DNA of 64,000 bases from Bacillus sp. S/N-304-OC-R1 (GTDB taxonomy: Bacteria; Bacillota; Bacilli; Bacillales; Cytobacillaceae). The notes beneath the pieces are model-generated. The model worked only from the letters and a program-made list of their open reading frames with translations, searched no databases and was not told the DNA's origin. A program made the translations under genes and the position numbers. Positions 46,803 to 56,442 of the stretch are shown here, piece after piece (within the stretch, counting starts at the first letter, position 1; the number at the start of each line of letters is the position of its first letter). The stretch is from positions 186,001 to 250,000 of the forward strand of contig NZ_JACWFE010000024.1 of the NCBI RefSeq assembly GCF_019749375.1, in the 5' to 3' direction.

Positions 46803-48164
46803 TTAATTAATCATCGATTGCAGAGGTGCAGGAATTCTTCCTCCTCGGCGAATCATTTTTTCAGAGTGAAAAGGATTCACTCCCATAACTGGCGCTCGTC
46901 CAAGAAGCCCTCCGAACTCTACCATATCGCCTTCCTTTTTGCCTGGTACCGGTATAATCCGGACAGCTGTCGTTTTCTTATTAATCATTCCAATAGCAGC
47001 TTCATCCGCAATAATGGCGGATAATGTCGCAGCTGTTGCGTCGCCTGTTACTGCGATCATATCTAGACCGACCGAGCAAACACAAGTCATCGCTTCGAGC
47101 TTAGATAGAGTAAGAGAGTTATTAAGGATTCCCCTAATCATGCCGTTATCTTCACTGACAGGAATAAAGGCACCGCTTAATCCGCCAACATACGAGCTTG
47201 CCATCGCTCCTCCCTTTTTAACAGCATCATTCATTAAGGCTAATGCAGCAATCGTTCCGTGAGTCCCAACACTCTCTAATCCGATCTCCTCCAATATTTC
47301 TGCTACACTATCATTTTGCGCATTTGTTGGTGCTAACGATAAATCCATAATCCCAAAAGGAACGCCCAAGCGCTCTGCAACCACTCGGCCAATCAATTCA
47401 CCTGCGCGGGTAATTTTAAAAGCAGTCTTTTTAATAATATCTGCGACTTCTCCAAGATCCGCATCAGGATATCGCTTTAGAGCACTCAAAACAACACCGG
47501 GACCGCTCACACCGACATTTAGGACGACTTCCCCTTCACCCGCTCCATGAAATGCACCAGCCATAAACGGATTATCCTCTACTGGATTGCAGAAGACGAC
47601 AAGCTTCGCACAGGCTAAACCATTTTGATCCTTTGAGTACTCTGCTGCCTCCTTCATAATGATGCCCATTTGTCTAACTGCATCCATATTAATTCCAGCT
47701 CTTGTACTTCCAATAGATACAGAAGAGCATACACGTTCAGTTGTACTTAGCGCTTCTGGAATTGCTTCAAGCAGCGTTTGATCACCTTTTGTTATCCCTT
47801 TGTGAACAAGTGCGGAAAATCCACCAATAAAATCTACTCCTAATACAGTGGCAGCACGGTCTAACGTTTGAGCAAGAATAACCGCTTGCTTCGGTGTAGC
47901 ATTTCCTAGAATCTCTGCGGCAGGTGTGATGGCAATTCTCTTATTTATAATCGGAATACCGAATTCCTTTTCTGCCTGCTCTGCTACTTTCTTAAGATCC
48001 TTTGCATAGTGAGTTATTTTTTCAAATACTCGTTCGTTCATTTTTTCAAAATTAGAATCAACACAATCCCGAAGACTGATCCCCATTGTCACTGTGCGGA
48101 TATCTAAGTTTTCCATTTGGACCATGCGGATTGTTTCGATCATTTCATTCATATTAAAATTCAT
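46803..48164 (-). CDS. PFL family protein UPF0210
   Basis: A 453-residue protein of the UPF0210/DUF711 family, related in fold to pyruvate formate-lyase. It starts [31 protein letters not shown]. The region from about 190 to 260 is glycine-rich ([18 protein letters not shown]), and [19 protein letters not shown] closes the protein. The function is unknown. In many genomes the gene is paired with a UPF0237 ACT-domain gene, as here (18 bases upstream). The pair is predicted to be controlled by a glycine riboswitch 250 bases further upstream, which would suggest a link to glycine metabolism. Confidence 0.92.
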   Translation of the reverse strand: MNFNMNEMIETIRMVQMENLDIRTVTMGISLRDCVDSNFEKMNERVFEKITHYAKDLKKVAEQAEKEFGIPIINKRIAITPAAEILGNATPKQAVILAQTLDRAATVLGVDFIGGFSALVHKGITKGDQTLLEAIPEALSTTERVCSSVSIGSTRAGINMDAVRQMGIIMKEAAEYSKDQNGLACAKLVVFCNPVEDNPFMAGAFHGAGEGEVVLNVGVSGPGVVLSALKRYPDADLGEVADIIKKTAFKITRAGELIGRVVAERLGVPFGIMDLSLAPTNAQNDSVAEILEEIGLESVGTHGTIAALALMNDAVKKGGAMASSYVGGLSGAFIPVSEDNGMIRGILNNSLTLSKLEAMTCVCSVGLDMIAVTGDATAATLSAIIADEAAIGMINKKTTAVRIIPVPGKKEGDMVEFGGLLGRAPVMGVNPFHSEKMIRRGGRIPAPLQSMIN

Positions 48165-48182
48165 GGTAGTATCCCCTTCCTG

Positions 48183-48458
48183 TTACACTCGGTGCATTGC
48201 TTCAAAAATTTCTTCACGCTGAATATTAATTGTAAGTCCCATCGTTTCTCCTAATATCCTAAGGGCCGTCTGCAATAATTCAAAATCACTTATTTTCGTT
48301 ACATCCACGGACATCATCATCGTAAAGAAGTCATCCAGGATCGTTTGGCTTATATCAAGAATATTTACTTCCTTTTCCGCAAGTACACTTGTTACTTTTG
48401 CAATAATACCAACCTGATCTTTTCCAATTACACTTACTACCGCTCGTCTTTGACTCAA
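48183..48458 (-). CDS. ACT domain protein UPF0237
   Basis: A 91-residue single ACT-domain protein; ACT domains usually bind amino acids. I start at TTG 48456-48458, with GAGGTGA 5 bases upstream, giving MSQRRAVVSVIGKDQVGI; a GTG 9 bases earlier overlaps that site. The motif GKDQVGIIAKVTSVLAEKEVNIL (given as GKDQVGIIAKV and EKEVNILDISQTI) is the ACT ligand region. It is followed by the PFL gene. Upstream sit a MITE-like element and a glycine riboswitch. Confidence 0.9.
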   Translation of the reverse strand: MSQRRAVVSVIGKDQVGIIAKVTSVLAEKEVNILDISQTILDDFFTMMMSVDVTKISDFELLQTALRILGETMGLTINIQREEIFEAMHRV

Positions 48459-48499
48459 TGTTCTCACCTCAATAATTTTTCTTTCCTATAAAATAAAAA

Positions 48500-48717
48500 A
48501 GCTGTTTTCGAAAAGTGTGTTGTTTTTGGTAATGAATACTGAACCGTTCCTTTCCGCTACGGGCACTTGCTTTCCTTGGGGAGGAAGTCAAGCCTCCTCG
48601 ACGTTCCGTCTGTGGGGTCTTGACTTTTCCTCTATCACCCACAGGAGTCAAGCGCCCTTCGCTCCAATCCACTCTGCATCTCCAATGTTAAATGCATCAA
48701 TCTTTTAGAAAACAGCC
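48500..48717. mobile_element. MITE-like element copy A
   Basis: A 218-base GC-rich element in an AT-rich setting. Its ends are (A)GCTGTTTTC and GAAAACAGCC, an inverted repeat with the first G replaced by A. It is flanked by the direct repeat AATAAAAA (48492-48499 and 48718-48725). The interior matches copy B in the opposite orientation for much of its length. No transposase; frames within it have no ribosome site. It lies between the riboswitch terminator and the ACT gene. Confidence 0.85.
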
Positions 48718-48718
48718 A

Positions 48719-48890
48719 ATAAAAAAAGAGATTGGTCTCTCCAATCTCTTAGGCGTCAGAATAACAAAAATATCATGTTACTCTTCTGTCCTTTTGCCTG
48801 AGATTGTGAATCCTTCGGCGCCGTCATGATAACGGTCTCTCCAGAAGCTGCTCCCGCTATAGTTTGATCCATAGCGTTCATTGCTTGCTA
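48719..48890 (-). promoter_or_regulatory. glycine riboswitch, single aptamer, with terminator
   Basis: On the minus strand the conserved aptamer parts appear in order: GGAGAGACC, GGCGCCGAAGGA, then ATCTCAGGCAAAAGGACAGA. The closing stem is GCTTCTG/CAGAAG. The core spans about 48782-48862. The usual second aptamer is absent. A terminator (GAGATTGG/CCAATCTC plus T run, 48719-48750) lies about 30 bases downstream. Glycine binding should antiterminate, as in the gcv leader. The next genes on this strand are the ACT and PFL genes. Confidence 0.93.
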
Positions 48891-48898
48891 TTTAAATT

Positions 48899-48952
48899 AA
48901 TCATTTTAGTAAAATGATTGTTAATATTATCACTATTTAAATAACCGGTCAA
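48899..48952 (-). promoter_or_regulatory. promoter of the glycine riboswitch operon with a palindrome at the start
   Basis: TTGACC (48947-48952) and TAATAT (48924-48929) on the minus strand are 17 bases apart. Just downstream at 48899-48919 lies a perfect 21-base palindrome (arms AATCATTTTA and TAAAATGATT, central G) that should cover the transcription start, a typical operator position. Confidence 0.75.
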
Positions 48953-49048
48953 TGTAAAAATTCAGGAAGAATTTATAATTGACTTTTCAAATAATTCAGT
49001 CAAAATATAGATAGAGAACAGTCTTTTAATGTTAGGAGGACCACATTA

Positions 49049-49315
49049 ATGAACTATTTTATCGCCATCATGAGGACAATCGATCCTGTAAAGGACGAGG
49101 AAATTCGTAAAGAACACATTGATTATCTAAATGATTTAATTGAAAAAGGTAAGATCGTTGCGAAGGGACCTTTTACAGACCATAGCGGCGGATTAATTAT
49201 TTTCCGCGCAGAGTCACTAGAGGAAGCACGCATACTAGCAGATGGTGATCCTGCATCCATTGAAAAGACACGTGAATTTACATTAAAAGAGTGGAGAAGC
49301 ACTCTTAACGAATAA
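49049..49315 (+). CDS. YciI-like domain protein
   Basis: An 88-residue protein of the YciI fold. It has the N-terminal strand FIAIMRTI, the histidine-aspartate pair (KEHIDYLNDLIEKG), the GPFTDHSGGLIIFRAES motif and the EARILADGDPAS motif typical of the family. It has no known substrate; YCII domains are thought to be small enzymes or ligand-binding units. A TTAGGAGGACC site precedes ATG 49049. It is divergent from the riboswitch promoter and closed by a bidirectional terminator. Confidence 0.9.
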   Translation: MNYFIAIMRTIDPVKDEEIRKEHIDYLNDLIEKGKIVAKGPFTDHSGGLIIFRAESLEEARILADGDPASIEKTREFTLKEWRSTLNE

Positions 49316-49320
49316 AGCGA

Positions 49321-49354
49321 AAAAAATAGAGTGCCCCGTTAGCACTCTATTTTT
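49321..49354. terminator. bidirectional terminator between the YciI gene and argH
   Basis: AAAAATAGAGTGC and GCACTCTATTTTT form a hairpin with runs at both sides. Confidence 0.9.
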
Positions 49355-49357
49355 CAA

Positions 49358-50737
49358 TTACTTATTTGACATTAATTTCTTTGCCATTTCAATCGCAGTT
49401 AATATTTGCTCGAAGCCTGTTCCACCAGCACTATTCCTTCTTTTCACAGCTGTAACAGGATCCAATACTTCATAAATGTCATCTTCAAATAGTGGATGTG
49501 CTTCAACAAATTCCTCTAATGACAGATCAGCAAGGTAACAGCCTTTGTTGACACATGTTAGCACAAGCTTTCCAACAATTTCGTGCGCTTCTCTGAAAGG
49601 TATTCCCTTACTAGATAAGTAATCTGCTAGCTCTGTTGCATTAGAAAAATCCGTCTTTGTTGCCATATCCATTCTATTCTTATTTACAGTCATCGTACGG
49701 ATCATACCTGCAAATATTTTAAGAGAGCCTGTGACCGTTTTAGCTGTATCAAACATGCCTTCCTTATCCTCTTGCATATCTTTATTGTAAGCAAGCGGCA
49801 GACCTTTTAATACTGTTAGAAGCCCCATTAGGTTTCCGTAAACACGGCCAGTTTTTCCGCGAATTAACTCAGCCATGTCCGGATTTTTCTTTTGTGGCAT
49901 GATGCTGCTTCCTGTTGCGAAACTATCATCAAGCTCGATAAATTTGAATTCCTGACTTGACCAAAGAATAAATTCTTCACTTAATCTTGATAAGTGCATC
50001 ATTAACATTGAACTGTCAGATAAGAATTCTAGAATAAAATCTCGGTCACTAACAGCATCTAAGCTATTTTCATAAATTCCATTAAAGCCAAGCAGTTCTG
50101 CACTAAGGTGACGGTCAATTGGGAATGTAGTTCCTGCTAGAGCTCCGGCACCAAGCGGGGACACATTTATTCTTTTAACACTTTCAGTAAAACGCTCCTT
50201 ATCACGCTGAAGCATCCAGAAATAGGCCATTAAATGATGAGCAAATGAAATCGGCTGCGCTCTTTGGAGATGAGTATAGCCTGGCATAACCGTTTCCACA
50301 TTTGCTTGGGCTTGCTCTAATAATGCCTGTTGCATTTCTTCGATTAGCTCAAGAATTACTCCAACCTGATTTCGCAAGTAAAGGTGCATATCAGTGGCAA
50401 CCTGATCATTACGGCTGCGGGCCGTATGAAGCTTTCCACCGACAGGGCCTACTAGCTCTGTTAAATAGCTTTCTAGATTTAAATGAATATCTTCTAGCTT
50501 AACAGAGTATTGGAGTTCATCGTTTGCTGCCTTTCCTTTTAACTGTTCAAGGCCATTTTTGATCTTAGCCGCTTCATCATCTGAGATGATTCCGCACTTC
50601 GCTAGCATGGTCACATGAGCAATGCTTCCCTCAATGTCCTCCATGACTAATTCCTGGTCAAAGGAGATGGAAGCGCCAAATTCATCTACCCATTCTTCAG
50701 CTGATTTTGTAAAACGGCCGCCCCATAATTTTTTCAC
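49358..50737 (-). CDS. argH: argininosuccinate lyase
   Basis: ArgH splits argininosuccinate into arginine and fumarate. I start at GTG 50735-50737, giving [17 protein letters not shown], behind AAGAAGGTG; it overlaps the argG stop by 4 bases (GTGA). The product is 459 residues. The fumarase-superfamily signature is [16 protein letters not shown], and [16 protein letters not shown] and [13 protein letters not shown] are conserved. Second gene of argGH, the usual Bacillus arrangement. Confidence 0.97.
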   Translation of the reverse strand: MKKLWGGRFTKSAEEWVDEFGASISFDQELVMEDIEGSIAHVTMLAKCGIISDDEAAKIKNGLEQLKGKAANDELQYSVKLEDIHLNLESYLTELVGPVGGKLHTARSRNDQVATDMHLYLRNQVGVILELIEEMQQALLEQAQANVETVMPGYTHLQRAQPISFAHHLMAYFWMLQRDKERFTESVKRINVSPLGAGALAGTTFPIDRHLSAELLGFNGIYENSLDAVSDRDFILEFLSDSSMLMMHLSRLSEEFILWSSQEFKFIELDDSFATGSSIMPQKKNPDMAELIRGKTGRVYGNLMGLLTVLKGLPLAYNKDMQEDKEGMFDTAKTVTGSLKIFAGMIRTMTVNKNRMDMATKTDFSNATELADYLSSKGIPFREAHEIVGKLVLTCVNKGCYLADLSLEEFVEAHPLFEDDIYEVLDPVTAVKRRNSAGGTGFEQILTAIEMAKKLMSNK

Positions 50738-51942
50738 ACGTTCACCTTCTTGTTTTGCTGGACAATGCTTTGAACTTTTGTAGGTAAGCCCCAAAGCTTA
50801 ATGAAGCCCACAGCTGCATTATGATCGAATTCGTCATCTGAAGTATATGTTGCAAGCTTTTCATCGTATAAAGAATAAGGAGATTTTCTTCCTTCAACAA
50901 TTGCGTGACCTTTAAATAACTTCACGCGTACTGTTCCAGTTACAAATGTTTGAGTCTCTTTCAAGAAAGCTGCTAAAGCCGTTCTTAAAGGAGAGAACCA
51001 TAGTCCTTCATAAATAAGCTCTGCCATTTTCTTTTCAATATTAGGTTTAAAATGAGCTACTTCTTTAACAAGTGTTAAATCTTCTAGCTCTTTATGTGCT
51101 TTCATTAATGTCATCGCGCCTGGGCACTCATAAACTTCACGAGATTTAATTCCTACTAGGCGGTTCTCAACGTGGTCGATACGGCCAACACCATGCTTGC
51201 CAGCAAGTGCGTTCAATTCAAGAATGAGGTTAGCTAGTTTATATGATTTTCCGTTCAAGCTAACTGGCACGCCTTCTTCAAAGCCAATTTCTACTACATC
51301 TGCTGTGTCAGGAGCATTTTCAAGGCTTGAAGTTAATTCATATGCTTCCTCTGGCGGTGCAGCCCAAGGATCTTCCAAAATTCCGCACTCATTGCTTCTT
51401 CCCCATAAGTTTTGATCAATAGAGAATGGAGAATCTAAATTAATAGGAATCGGAATATCCTTTTGCTTCGCATACTCGATTTCTTCTTCACGAGACCATT
51501 TCCATTCACGAACTGGTGCTAATACTTCAAGCTCTGGGTTTAATGCATGAATTGCTACCTCAAAACGAACTTGGTCGTTTCCTTTGCCTGTACAACCGTG
51601 TGCTACAGCAACTGCGCCTTCTTTCTCAGCTACTTCAACTAGCTTTTTCGCGATTAGCGGACGAGATAGAGCAGAAACTAACGGATATACACCTTCATAC
51701 AATGTGTGTGCTTGAAGTGCTGTTAGTGCATATTCATTAGCAAACTCATCCTTAGCATCAATCACGTAAGATTCAACAGCACCAACTGTTAAAGCTTTTT
51801 GCTGAATGAAATTTAAATCCTTGCCTTCACCAACATCTAGACAGCAGGCTACAACTGCATATCCTTGCTCTTCTAACCATTTAATTGCAACTGAAGTATC
51901 TAAACCGCCTGAGTAGGCAAGAACAACTTTTGGATTTGACAT
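50734..51942 (-). CDS. argG: argininosuccinate synthase
   Basis: ArgG joins citrulline and aspartate using ATP. The 402-residue protein has the ATP pyrophosphatase loop [17 protein letters not shown] (residues about 6-22) and the [14 protein letters not shown] motif. The start ATG follows AGGAGG. Two ArgR-like sites lie just upstream. It is coupled to argH and the pair is expected to be repressed by arginine. Confidence 0.97.
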   Translation of the reverse strand: MSNPKVVLAYSGGLDTSVAIKWLEEQGYAVVACCLDVGEGKDLNFIQQKALTVGAVESYVIDAKDEFANEYALTALQAHTLYEGVYPLVSALSRPLIAKKLVEVAEKEGAVAVAHGCTGKGNDQVRFEVAIHALNPELEVLAPVREWKWSREEEIEYAKQKDIPIPINLDSPFSIDQNLWGRSNECGILEDPWAAPPEEAYELTSSLENAPDTADVVEIGFEEGVPVSLNGKSYKLANLILELNALAGKHGVGRIDHVENRLVGIKSREVYECPGAMTLMKAHKELEDLTLVKEVAHFKPNIEKKMAELIYEGLWFSPLRTALAAFLKETQTFVTGTVRVKLFKGHAIVEGRKSPYSLYDEKLATYTSDDEFDHNAAVGFIKLWGLPTKVQSIVQQNKKVNV

Positions 51943-51962
51943 ATAAAATTCCTCCTAATGTT

Positions 51963-52039
51963 TACGAATATTTATTCATCTTTAGTAATCTTTATTCATT
52001 TATAATGTATTATATTATCATAATTTTGCTGAAAATCAA
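51963..52039 (-). promoter_or_regulatory. argG promoter with ARG boxes
   Basis: On the minus strand GATGAATAAATATTCGTA (51963-51980) closely fits the ARG box (TGAAT-A/T4-ATTCA). A weaker AATGAATAAAGATTACT lies at 51984-52000. The promoter is TTGATT (52034-52039) and TAATAT (52012-52017), 16 bases apart. ArgR with arginine would bind just downstream of the -10 box. Confidence 0.7.
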
Positions 52040-52162
52040 TACTTATTCTTAAAAATGCATAAAAATTAATTCTGTGGTTCTCATTTTATTTGTAAGCGAG
52101 CATGGTTTAAAAATGGATATTATAGTAGAATGAAAGCATTAAAGAGTTGGAGGATTTCAATC

Positions 52163-52474
52163 GTGGAATATTTTTCACTTGATGAACGGCTTGGTATTCC
52201 TATTCCTGCCTTTGATCGAGAATGGGAGCAATACCCTGAAAATATACAGCAGCATATTTTATTTAAATGGGAAAGTATTAGGGGAAGAATTCCTGACCGG
52301 ATTGCGGAGCTTGAGGAATTTATTAATTTAAAACAAGCCCAGCTTTCTGACGAAGGAAACTTTATCAGATCATGTGAGTTAAACAGTGAAATTTCTGAGC
52401 TTGCCTCTATTATTAATGACTTATGGCTATGGTACAGGACGAACCAGGATCTTTCCGAAAAGGCCCATATGTAA
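52163..52474 (+). CDS. hypothetical protein
   Basis: A 103-residue soluble protein. The start is GTG 52163-52165, with GTTGGAGGA 8 bases before, giving MEYFSLDERLGIPIPAFDRE. It is rich in E, I and W/Y, with a mainly helical prediction (HILFKWESIRGRIPDRIAELEEF given as WESIRGRIPDRIAELEEF). I do not recognise the family. It is alone between argG and moaB, on the opposite strand to both, and followed by a terminator shared with moaB. Confidence 0.75.
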   Translation: MEYFSLDERLGIPIPAFDREWEQYPENIQQHILFKWESIRGRIPDRIAELEEFINLKQAQLSDEGNFIRSCELNSEISELASIINDLWLWYRTNQDLSEKAHM

Positions 52475-52510
52475 GGTGGTTCATTTAAGATATGACTGTG
52501 CTCCGAAATT

Positions 52511-52550
52511 AAAAACACCTAAACAGCTTCTATAGTGTTTAGGTGTTTTT
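52511..52550. terminator. bidirectional terminator before moaB
   Basis: AAACACCTAAACA pairs with TGTTTAGGTGTTTTT between convergent genes. Confidence 0.85.
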
Positions 52551-52554
52551 GCTA

Positions 52555-53067
52555 TTACAAATCTTTCTTTAATTCTCTAACGACATGACCGAGTTCAGGC
52601 AGAATTAGCTTGTTCATAGCTAAACGTACTGCACCTGATGAACCAGGTGTTGAAAATACTGCTTTATTGTTCACCACTCCTGCAACTGCTCGAGAAAGGA
52701 TTGCCGCAGAGCCAATATCCTCTTGATAGCTAAGCATCCGAAAAAGCTCGCCAAAGCCGTTAATTTCTTTATCGAATAAGCCTCTAACTGTTTCAATCGT
52801 AATATCACGAAGAGCGATGCCTGTACCGCCATTTGTAAGAACGACATCAATTTCTGGATCCTTACAGCCTTTGACAACTTCAGCACGAAGCTGTTCAGCG
52901 TTATCTTGAACAATTACATAATCCTTTACGATATGTCCTTCTTCCTGCAGTACTTCTATCATAAGCTTACCGCTTTTATCCGTTTCCTTATCTCGTGTAT
53001 CACTAACTGTAATCACTTTACAAGTAACCTGCTTTGGCGCTTCCAGCTTATGCTCAATACTGCTCAA
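52555..53067 (-). CDS. moaB: molybdenum cofactor biosynthesis protein B
   Basis: MoaB belongs to the MogA/MoaB fold that adenylates molybdopterin. The 170-residue protein has TVSDTRDKETDKSG and the conserved TNGGTGIALRDITIETVRGLF (given as TNGGTGIALRDITIE). The start is TTG 53065-53067, behind AAGGGGAAG, and overlaps the end of the upstream EcsC gene by 14 bases. No other molybdenum genes are in the window, so whether it still serves molybdenum cofactor is not shown. Confidence 0.93.
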   Translation of the reverse strand: MSSIEHKLEAPKQVTCKVITVSDTRDKETDKSGKLMIEVLQEEGHIVKDYVIVQDNAEQLRAEVVKGCKDPEIDVVLTNGGTGIALRDITIETVRGLFDKEINGFGELFRMLSYQEDIGSAAILSRAVAGVVNNKAVFSTPGSSGAVRLAMNKLILPELGHVVRELKKDL

Positions 53068-53905
53068 GTGATTCTTCCCCTTTCTTAGTCAAGTATCTGT
53101 ACTGGTAATATTTATGAGCAAAATCAGTTACTCTGCGAGTAAGCCCATAATTGGTTCCAGCCCCAATCGCCATACTGATAATAGGAAGGCCCTTTATGGC
53201 TCTGTTCCGAAATGCATAAATAGCCACTCCTTTGAAAAGCTGCTTTACCGGCTGCTCCATCCATTTAATATCAGTAATTTCTTCTTTTCCTTCATAAAAA
53301 TAATAATCCTGTTCATTATGCAAATCGTGAATTAACTCTTCCCAAGCCCTGCTTTGCATTCTGGAAGGAAGTGTTGCAGCATGAAATACTTTTAGAGAAC
53401 TCATCATCTCATATGGAGTATTTACTTCGATCCCATATGTCATGGCAATTAACTGTACTGCTCTTAGGTTTATGACTGCCATTGCCGGAATATCTGCACT
53501 TAGCATAAGGGAGCTTCCTGTCCCTGCCAGACCTCCTTGAGCAAATGAATATAGCCTGTGCCTAGCAATTTGCTGCTCTGCTATGTATTGAAGCTGATCA
53601 ATACTTAATGTTTGTAAATCTTCAATACTTTCAATTTGTCCATTAAATATTCGTCCCGCCGTCAAAATCCGTTCTTTGGCATCTAATTGGAGCTGAGAGC
53701 CTTGGATTATTGCATGTAAATGAAATAGCCAATTATCCAACAGGGCAAATGCTTGCCGCTGAACATTTTCCGGAAGTAAATCAAAGGACCTCTCTAAATA
53801 TTTTTCATATGTTAATTGAAGATCATTTGGTTCATAGCTATAAAGCTTATTTTCCCATTCTTGGATTTCGGACCACACCTTTTGATCTCGTACGGTCAAT
53901 GCCAT
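53054..53905 (-). CDS. EcsC family protein
   Basis: A 283-residue member of the EcsC family. I start at ATG 53903-53905 with GGAGGA 7 bases upstream, giving MALTVRDQKVWSEIQEWENK. The central motif region with GGLAGTGSSLMLSADIPAMAVINL and GVAIYAFRNRAIKGLP (given as GGLAGTGSSLMLSADIPA) is hydrophobic. The C-terminal region GAGTNYGLTRRVTDFAHKYYQYR is basic. B. subtilis EcsC is a partner of the EcsAB ABC transporter but of unknown biochemistry. Translationally coupled to moaB. Confidence 0.88.
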   Translation of the reverse strand: MALTVRDQKVWSEIQEWENKLYSYEPNDLQLTYEKYLERSFDLLPENVQRQAFALLDNWLFHLHAIIQGSQLQLDAKERILTAGRIFNGQIESIEDLQTLSIDQLQYIAEQQIARHRLYSFAQGGLAGTGSSLMLSADIPAMAVINLRAVQLIAMTYGIEVNTPYEMMSSLKVFHAATLPSRMQSRAWEELIHDLHNEQDYYFYEGKEEITDIKWMEQPVKQLFKGVAIYAFRNRAIKGLPIISMAIGAGTNYGLTRRVTDFAHKYYQYRYLTKKGEESLEQY

Positions 53906-53976
53906 TTTGTATTCCTCCAATCCATCCAGCTTATTTGAAAACAGTATAGCATACTTAAAATGGGAAATTCTTCTCT

Positions 53977-55167
53977 TTATATATTTGTTAGCCTGACAAC
54001 ATCCCGTGCAATCATCACTTCTTCATTTGTAGGTATTACTAATACTTTTACCGGAGAATGAGGATAATTGATAAACGCTTCCTCTCCCCGAACTTTATTG
54101 AGAACAGGATCCCAGTATACACCCATAAATTCCAAGCCTTGAAGAATACGTTCACGAATCACATCACTATTTTCACCTATTCCAGCGGTAAAGATAATAG
54201 CATCAACACCAGACATTCTAGCAGCATACGATCCAATATATTTATGAATTTTATTAGCAAACACTTCAAGAGCCAATTTCGCCCTTTCATTACCTTCCGC
54301 AGCTTCCATTTCAATATCGCGAATGTCACTTGAAAATCCTGACAAAGCAAGCATTCCGCTTTTTTTATTTAACACATCTAAAACTTCGTCCGCTGTTTTA
54401 TTTGTTTTTTCCATAATGAATGGTATTAAGGCTGGATCAATATTCCCAGAACGAGTTCCCATTGTCACCCCTGCTAAAGGAGTAAAACCCATTGAAGTAT
54501 CAATTGACTTCCCGCCTTTAATGGCCGCAATACTTGCCCCATTCCCGAGATGGCAGGAAATTAATCTTAGTTGGCTAATCGGGCGTCCAAGCATGCTAGC
54601 CGCACGCTGTGAAACATATTTATGGGAAGTTCCATGAAAACCATATTTTCTAATTCCGTACTTTTTATAATATTCATAAGGAAGGCTATACAGAAATGAG
54701 CTTTCAGGCATAGTCTGATGAAATGCAGTATCAAATACTGCTACTGCCGGAACCTGTGGCAGGACATGCTTAAAAGCATTAATTCCTGCAAGGTTAGCTG
54801 GATTATGTAGTGGTGCCAGTTCAGCGTATTCTTCAATTTTTGCTTGTACTTCATCAGTAATGATCACGGAATCGTTAAACGCTTCTCCTCCATGTGTAAC
54901 CCTGTGGCCAATCCCCTCAATTTCTTGTAAAGAATGAATTATTTTAAGAGAAGTTAATTTTTCAAGCAAAAGACTGACCGCTGCATCATGATTAGGAATG
55001 ACTGCTGTTTCTTTTATCTTTTTACCATTTGCAAATATATTAAATACTCCAGTATTCTGTCCAATACGTTCTACTAGACCTTTTGTTATTACCTCTTCAC
55101 TCGGCATGTCAAACAATTGAAATTTCAATGATGAACTGCCGGCGTTAATTGCTATTATTTTTGCCAT
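53977..55167 (-). CDS. ackA: acetate kinase
   Basis: AckA converts acetyl phosphate and ADP to acetate and ATP. The 396-residue protein has the start [19 protein letters not shown] with the ASKHA phosphate-1 motif, the [11 protein letters not shown] motif, [21 protein letters not shown] (given as [15 protein letters not shown]) and [14 protein letters not shown]. It follows ytxK, and its promoter region (55168-55381) has no cre I could see by eye. Confidence 0.97.
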   Translation of the reverse strand: MAKIIAINAGSSSLKFQLFDMPSEEVITKGLVERIGQNTGVFNIFANGKKIKETAVIPNHDAAVSLLLEKLTSLKIIHSLQEIEGIGHRVTHGGEAFNDSVIITDEVQAKIEEYAELAPLHNPANLAGINAFKHVLPQVPAVAVFDTAFHQTMPESSFLYSLPYEYYKKYGIRKYGFHGTSHKYVSQRAASMLGRPISQLRLISCHLGNGASIAAIKGGKSIDTSMGFTPLAGVTMGTRSGNIDPALIPFIMEKTNKTADEVLDVLNKKSGMLALSGFSSDIRDIEMEAAEGNERAKLALEVFANKIHKYIGSYAARMSGVDAIIFTAGIGENSDVIRERILQGLEFMGVYWDPVLNKVRGEEAFINYPHSPVKVLVIPTNEEVMIARDVVRLTNI

Positions 55168-55353
55168 ATTTTCAACCGCTCCTTTAAATAGGCTCTTTTA
55201 GGTCGTCATTATTTTGTGCAATCTATATTATTAATATCTTCTATTTTTCCATTTAATCACTGGAGGGTAGGCATTTCAAGCCACTCTCCCATTACTTTAA
55301 AGCAAAATTAGATTTTATGTCATAAATTATCCATAAATATACCTTACATAAAG

Positions 55354-55381
55354 AAAGAAGCCGGATAAATCGGCTTCCAAC
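55354..55381 (-). terminator. ytxK terminator
   Basis: GGAAGCCGATTTATCCGGCTTC followed by TTTCTTT on the minus strand (arms GAAGCCG and CGGCTTC), right after the ytxK stop. Part of the 214-base ackA upstream region. Confidence 0.75.
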
Positions 55382-56368
55382 TTATTTATTTTCTTTATAC
55401 CATCCATCGATTTTCAGCAATATTTTTTCCACTTCAAGAGTTTTTGACAAACTAGGGAGATTCGCCAGAAGTACTTGCTTTGGTGCCTTTACACCTTCGC
55501 CTTTTTTCTGGAGAATAAAAATGCTTTTCGCTGACTTTTCATTTTTAAACAAAGTAAGAGGAAGCTGCAGCAAGCCTTGAATATTAGCATGCTTCTTTAT
55601 ATATTCATGAAGACTAGGCGCCTGTTCACTTTCAAATAATCCATTCGGTACGATAAAGAATAGGTAACCGCCTTCCTTTACATGACGCATGCTTTGTTCC
55701 ATGAATAGGTGATGAGCATATGTATGACCTTGTTCTGCCTTCATTTCATAATCAGCTGCTCTCAGATCATTTGGGTAATAGCCAACAGGCAAATCGCTTA
55801 TAACCGCATCAGCAGCTTCGATAAAAAGCGGCTCTAAGCTATCTTGGTTAAAAAAGCGAATGGGGTGCTGCTGCAAGTTTGCATTCACATAGCTAAGCTT
55901 AATTAAAACATCATCAATATCAATCCCTGTAGCATGAACTGTTTTATTATGCTGCTGATTTATAACCGTTGTTAATAGATTTCCTGTTCCAACTGCCGGA
56001 TCTAATAAGTGAAACTCCTGCTTCTGAATGAACTTATTAACTAAATAGCCCATAAGCATGCCAACAGCATCAGGTGTCATTTGATGATTAGGCTGAACCA
56101 TCTCCCTCATTCCTTTAAGAATAGCAAGCTGAAAAGCCTTACGGATTTCCTCTTTGTCAAAGCTGTCTAATCTAATCGATTCATAGCCTTTTTTTAATCT
56201 TTTTACTGTTAACTCACTCAATTCATCCTGAAGAATACTTCCATGAAACATATTTTCGCCTGTTTCAGCTAATGCTTCTAAATATGTACAAGACAGCTCT
56301 TCTTGAATCATTTCAGCTGTTTCATTAAAAACTGTAAACATTTCCTCAACCGGAGTTGTTTTATTCAT
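55382..56368 (-). CDS. ytxK: class I SAM-dependent methyltransferase YtxK
   Basis: A 328-residue methyltransferase-like protein. The AdoMet motif DPAVGTGNLLTTV lies near residue 120, and the acidic loop GIDIDDVLIKLS near 147. At the position of the DNA N6-adenine catalytic motif (NPPY) it has SDLPVGYYP, so the canonical Asn-Pro-Pro is not there. The protein is annotated in the YtxK family next to ackA in B. subtilis. Substrate unknown; DNA methylation activity is doubtful. Confidence 0.9.
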   Translation of the reverse strand: MNKTTPVEEMFTVFNETAEMIQEELSCTYLEALAETGENMFHGSILQDELSELTVKRLKKGYESIRLDSFDKEEIRKAFQLAILKGMREMVQPNHQMTPDAVGMLMGYLVNKFIQKQEFHLLDPAVGTGNLLTTVINQQHNKTVHATGIDIDDVLIKLSYVNANLQQHPIRFFNQDSLEPLFIEAADAVISDLPVGYYPNDLRAADYEMKAEQGHTYAHHLFMEQSMRHVKEGGYLFFIVPNGLFESEQAPSLHEYIKKHANIQGLLQLPLTLFKNEKSAKSIFILQKKGEGVKAPKQVLLANLPSLSKTLEVEKILLKIDGWYKENK

Positions 56369-56442
56369 GATTAATTCCTCCCGATAACTTTCCTATTTTC
56401 CTATTGTACAAACCTTTTTGCAGATAAACAAGAAAGTAGAAA

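Noticed and set aside
48469-48708. Open frames in MITE copy A on both strands
   Set aside because: They lie inside a repeated element, have no ribosome site and would encode basic or low-complexity peptides.
48863-48925. Second glycine aptamer upstream of the first
   Set aside because: The sequence between the aptamer and the promoter is short and AT-rich and lacks any conserved aptamer parts.
55168-55381. cre site before ackA
   Set aside because: In B. subtilis one is expected, but no good match was found on either strand by eye.
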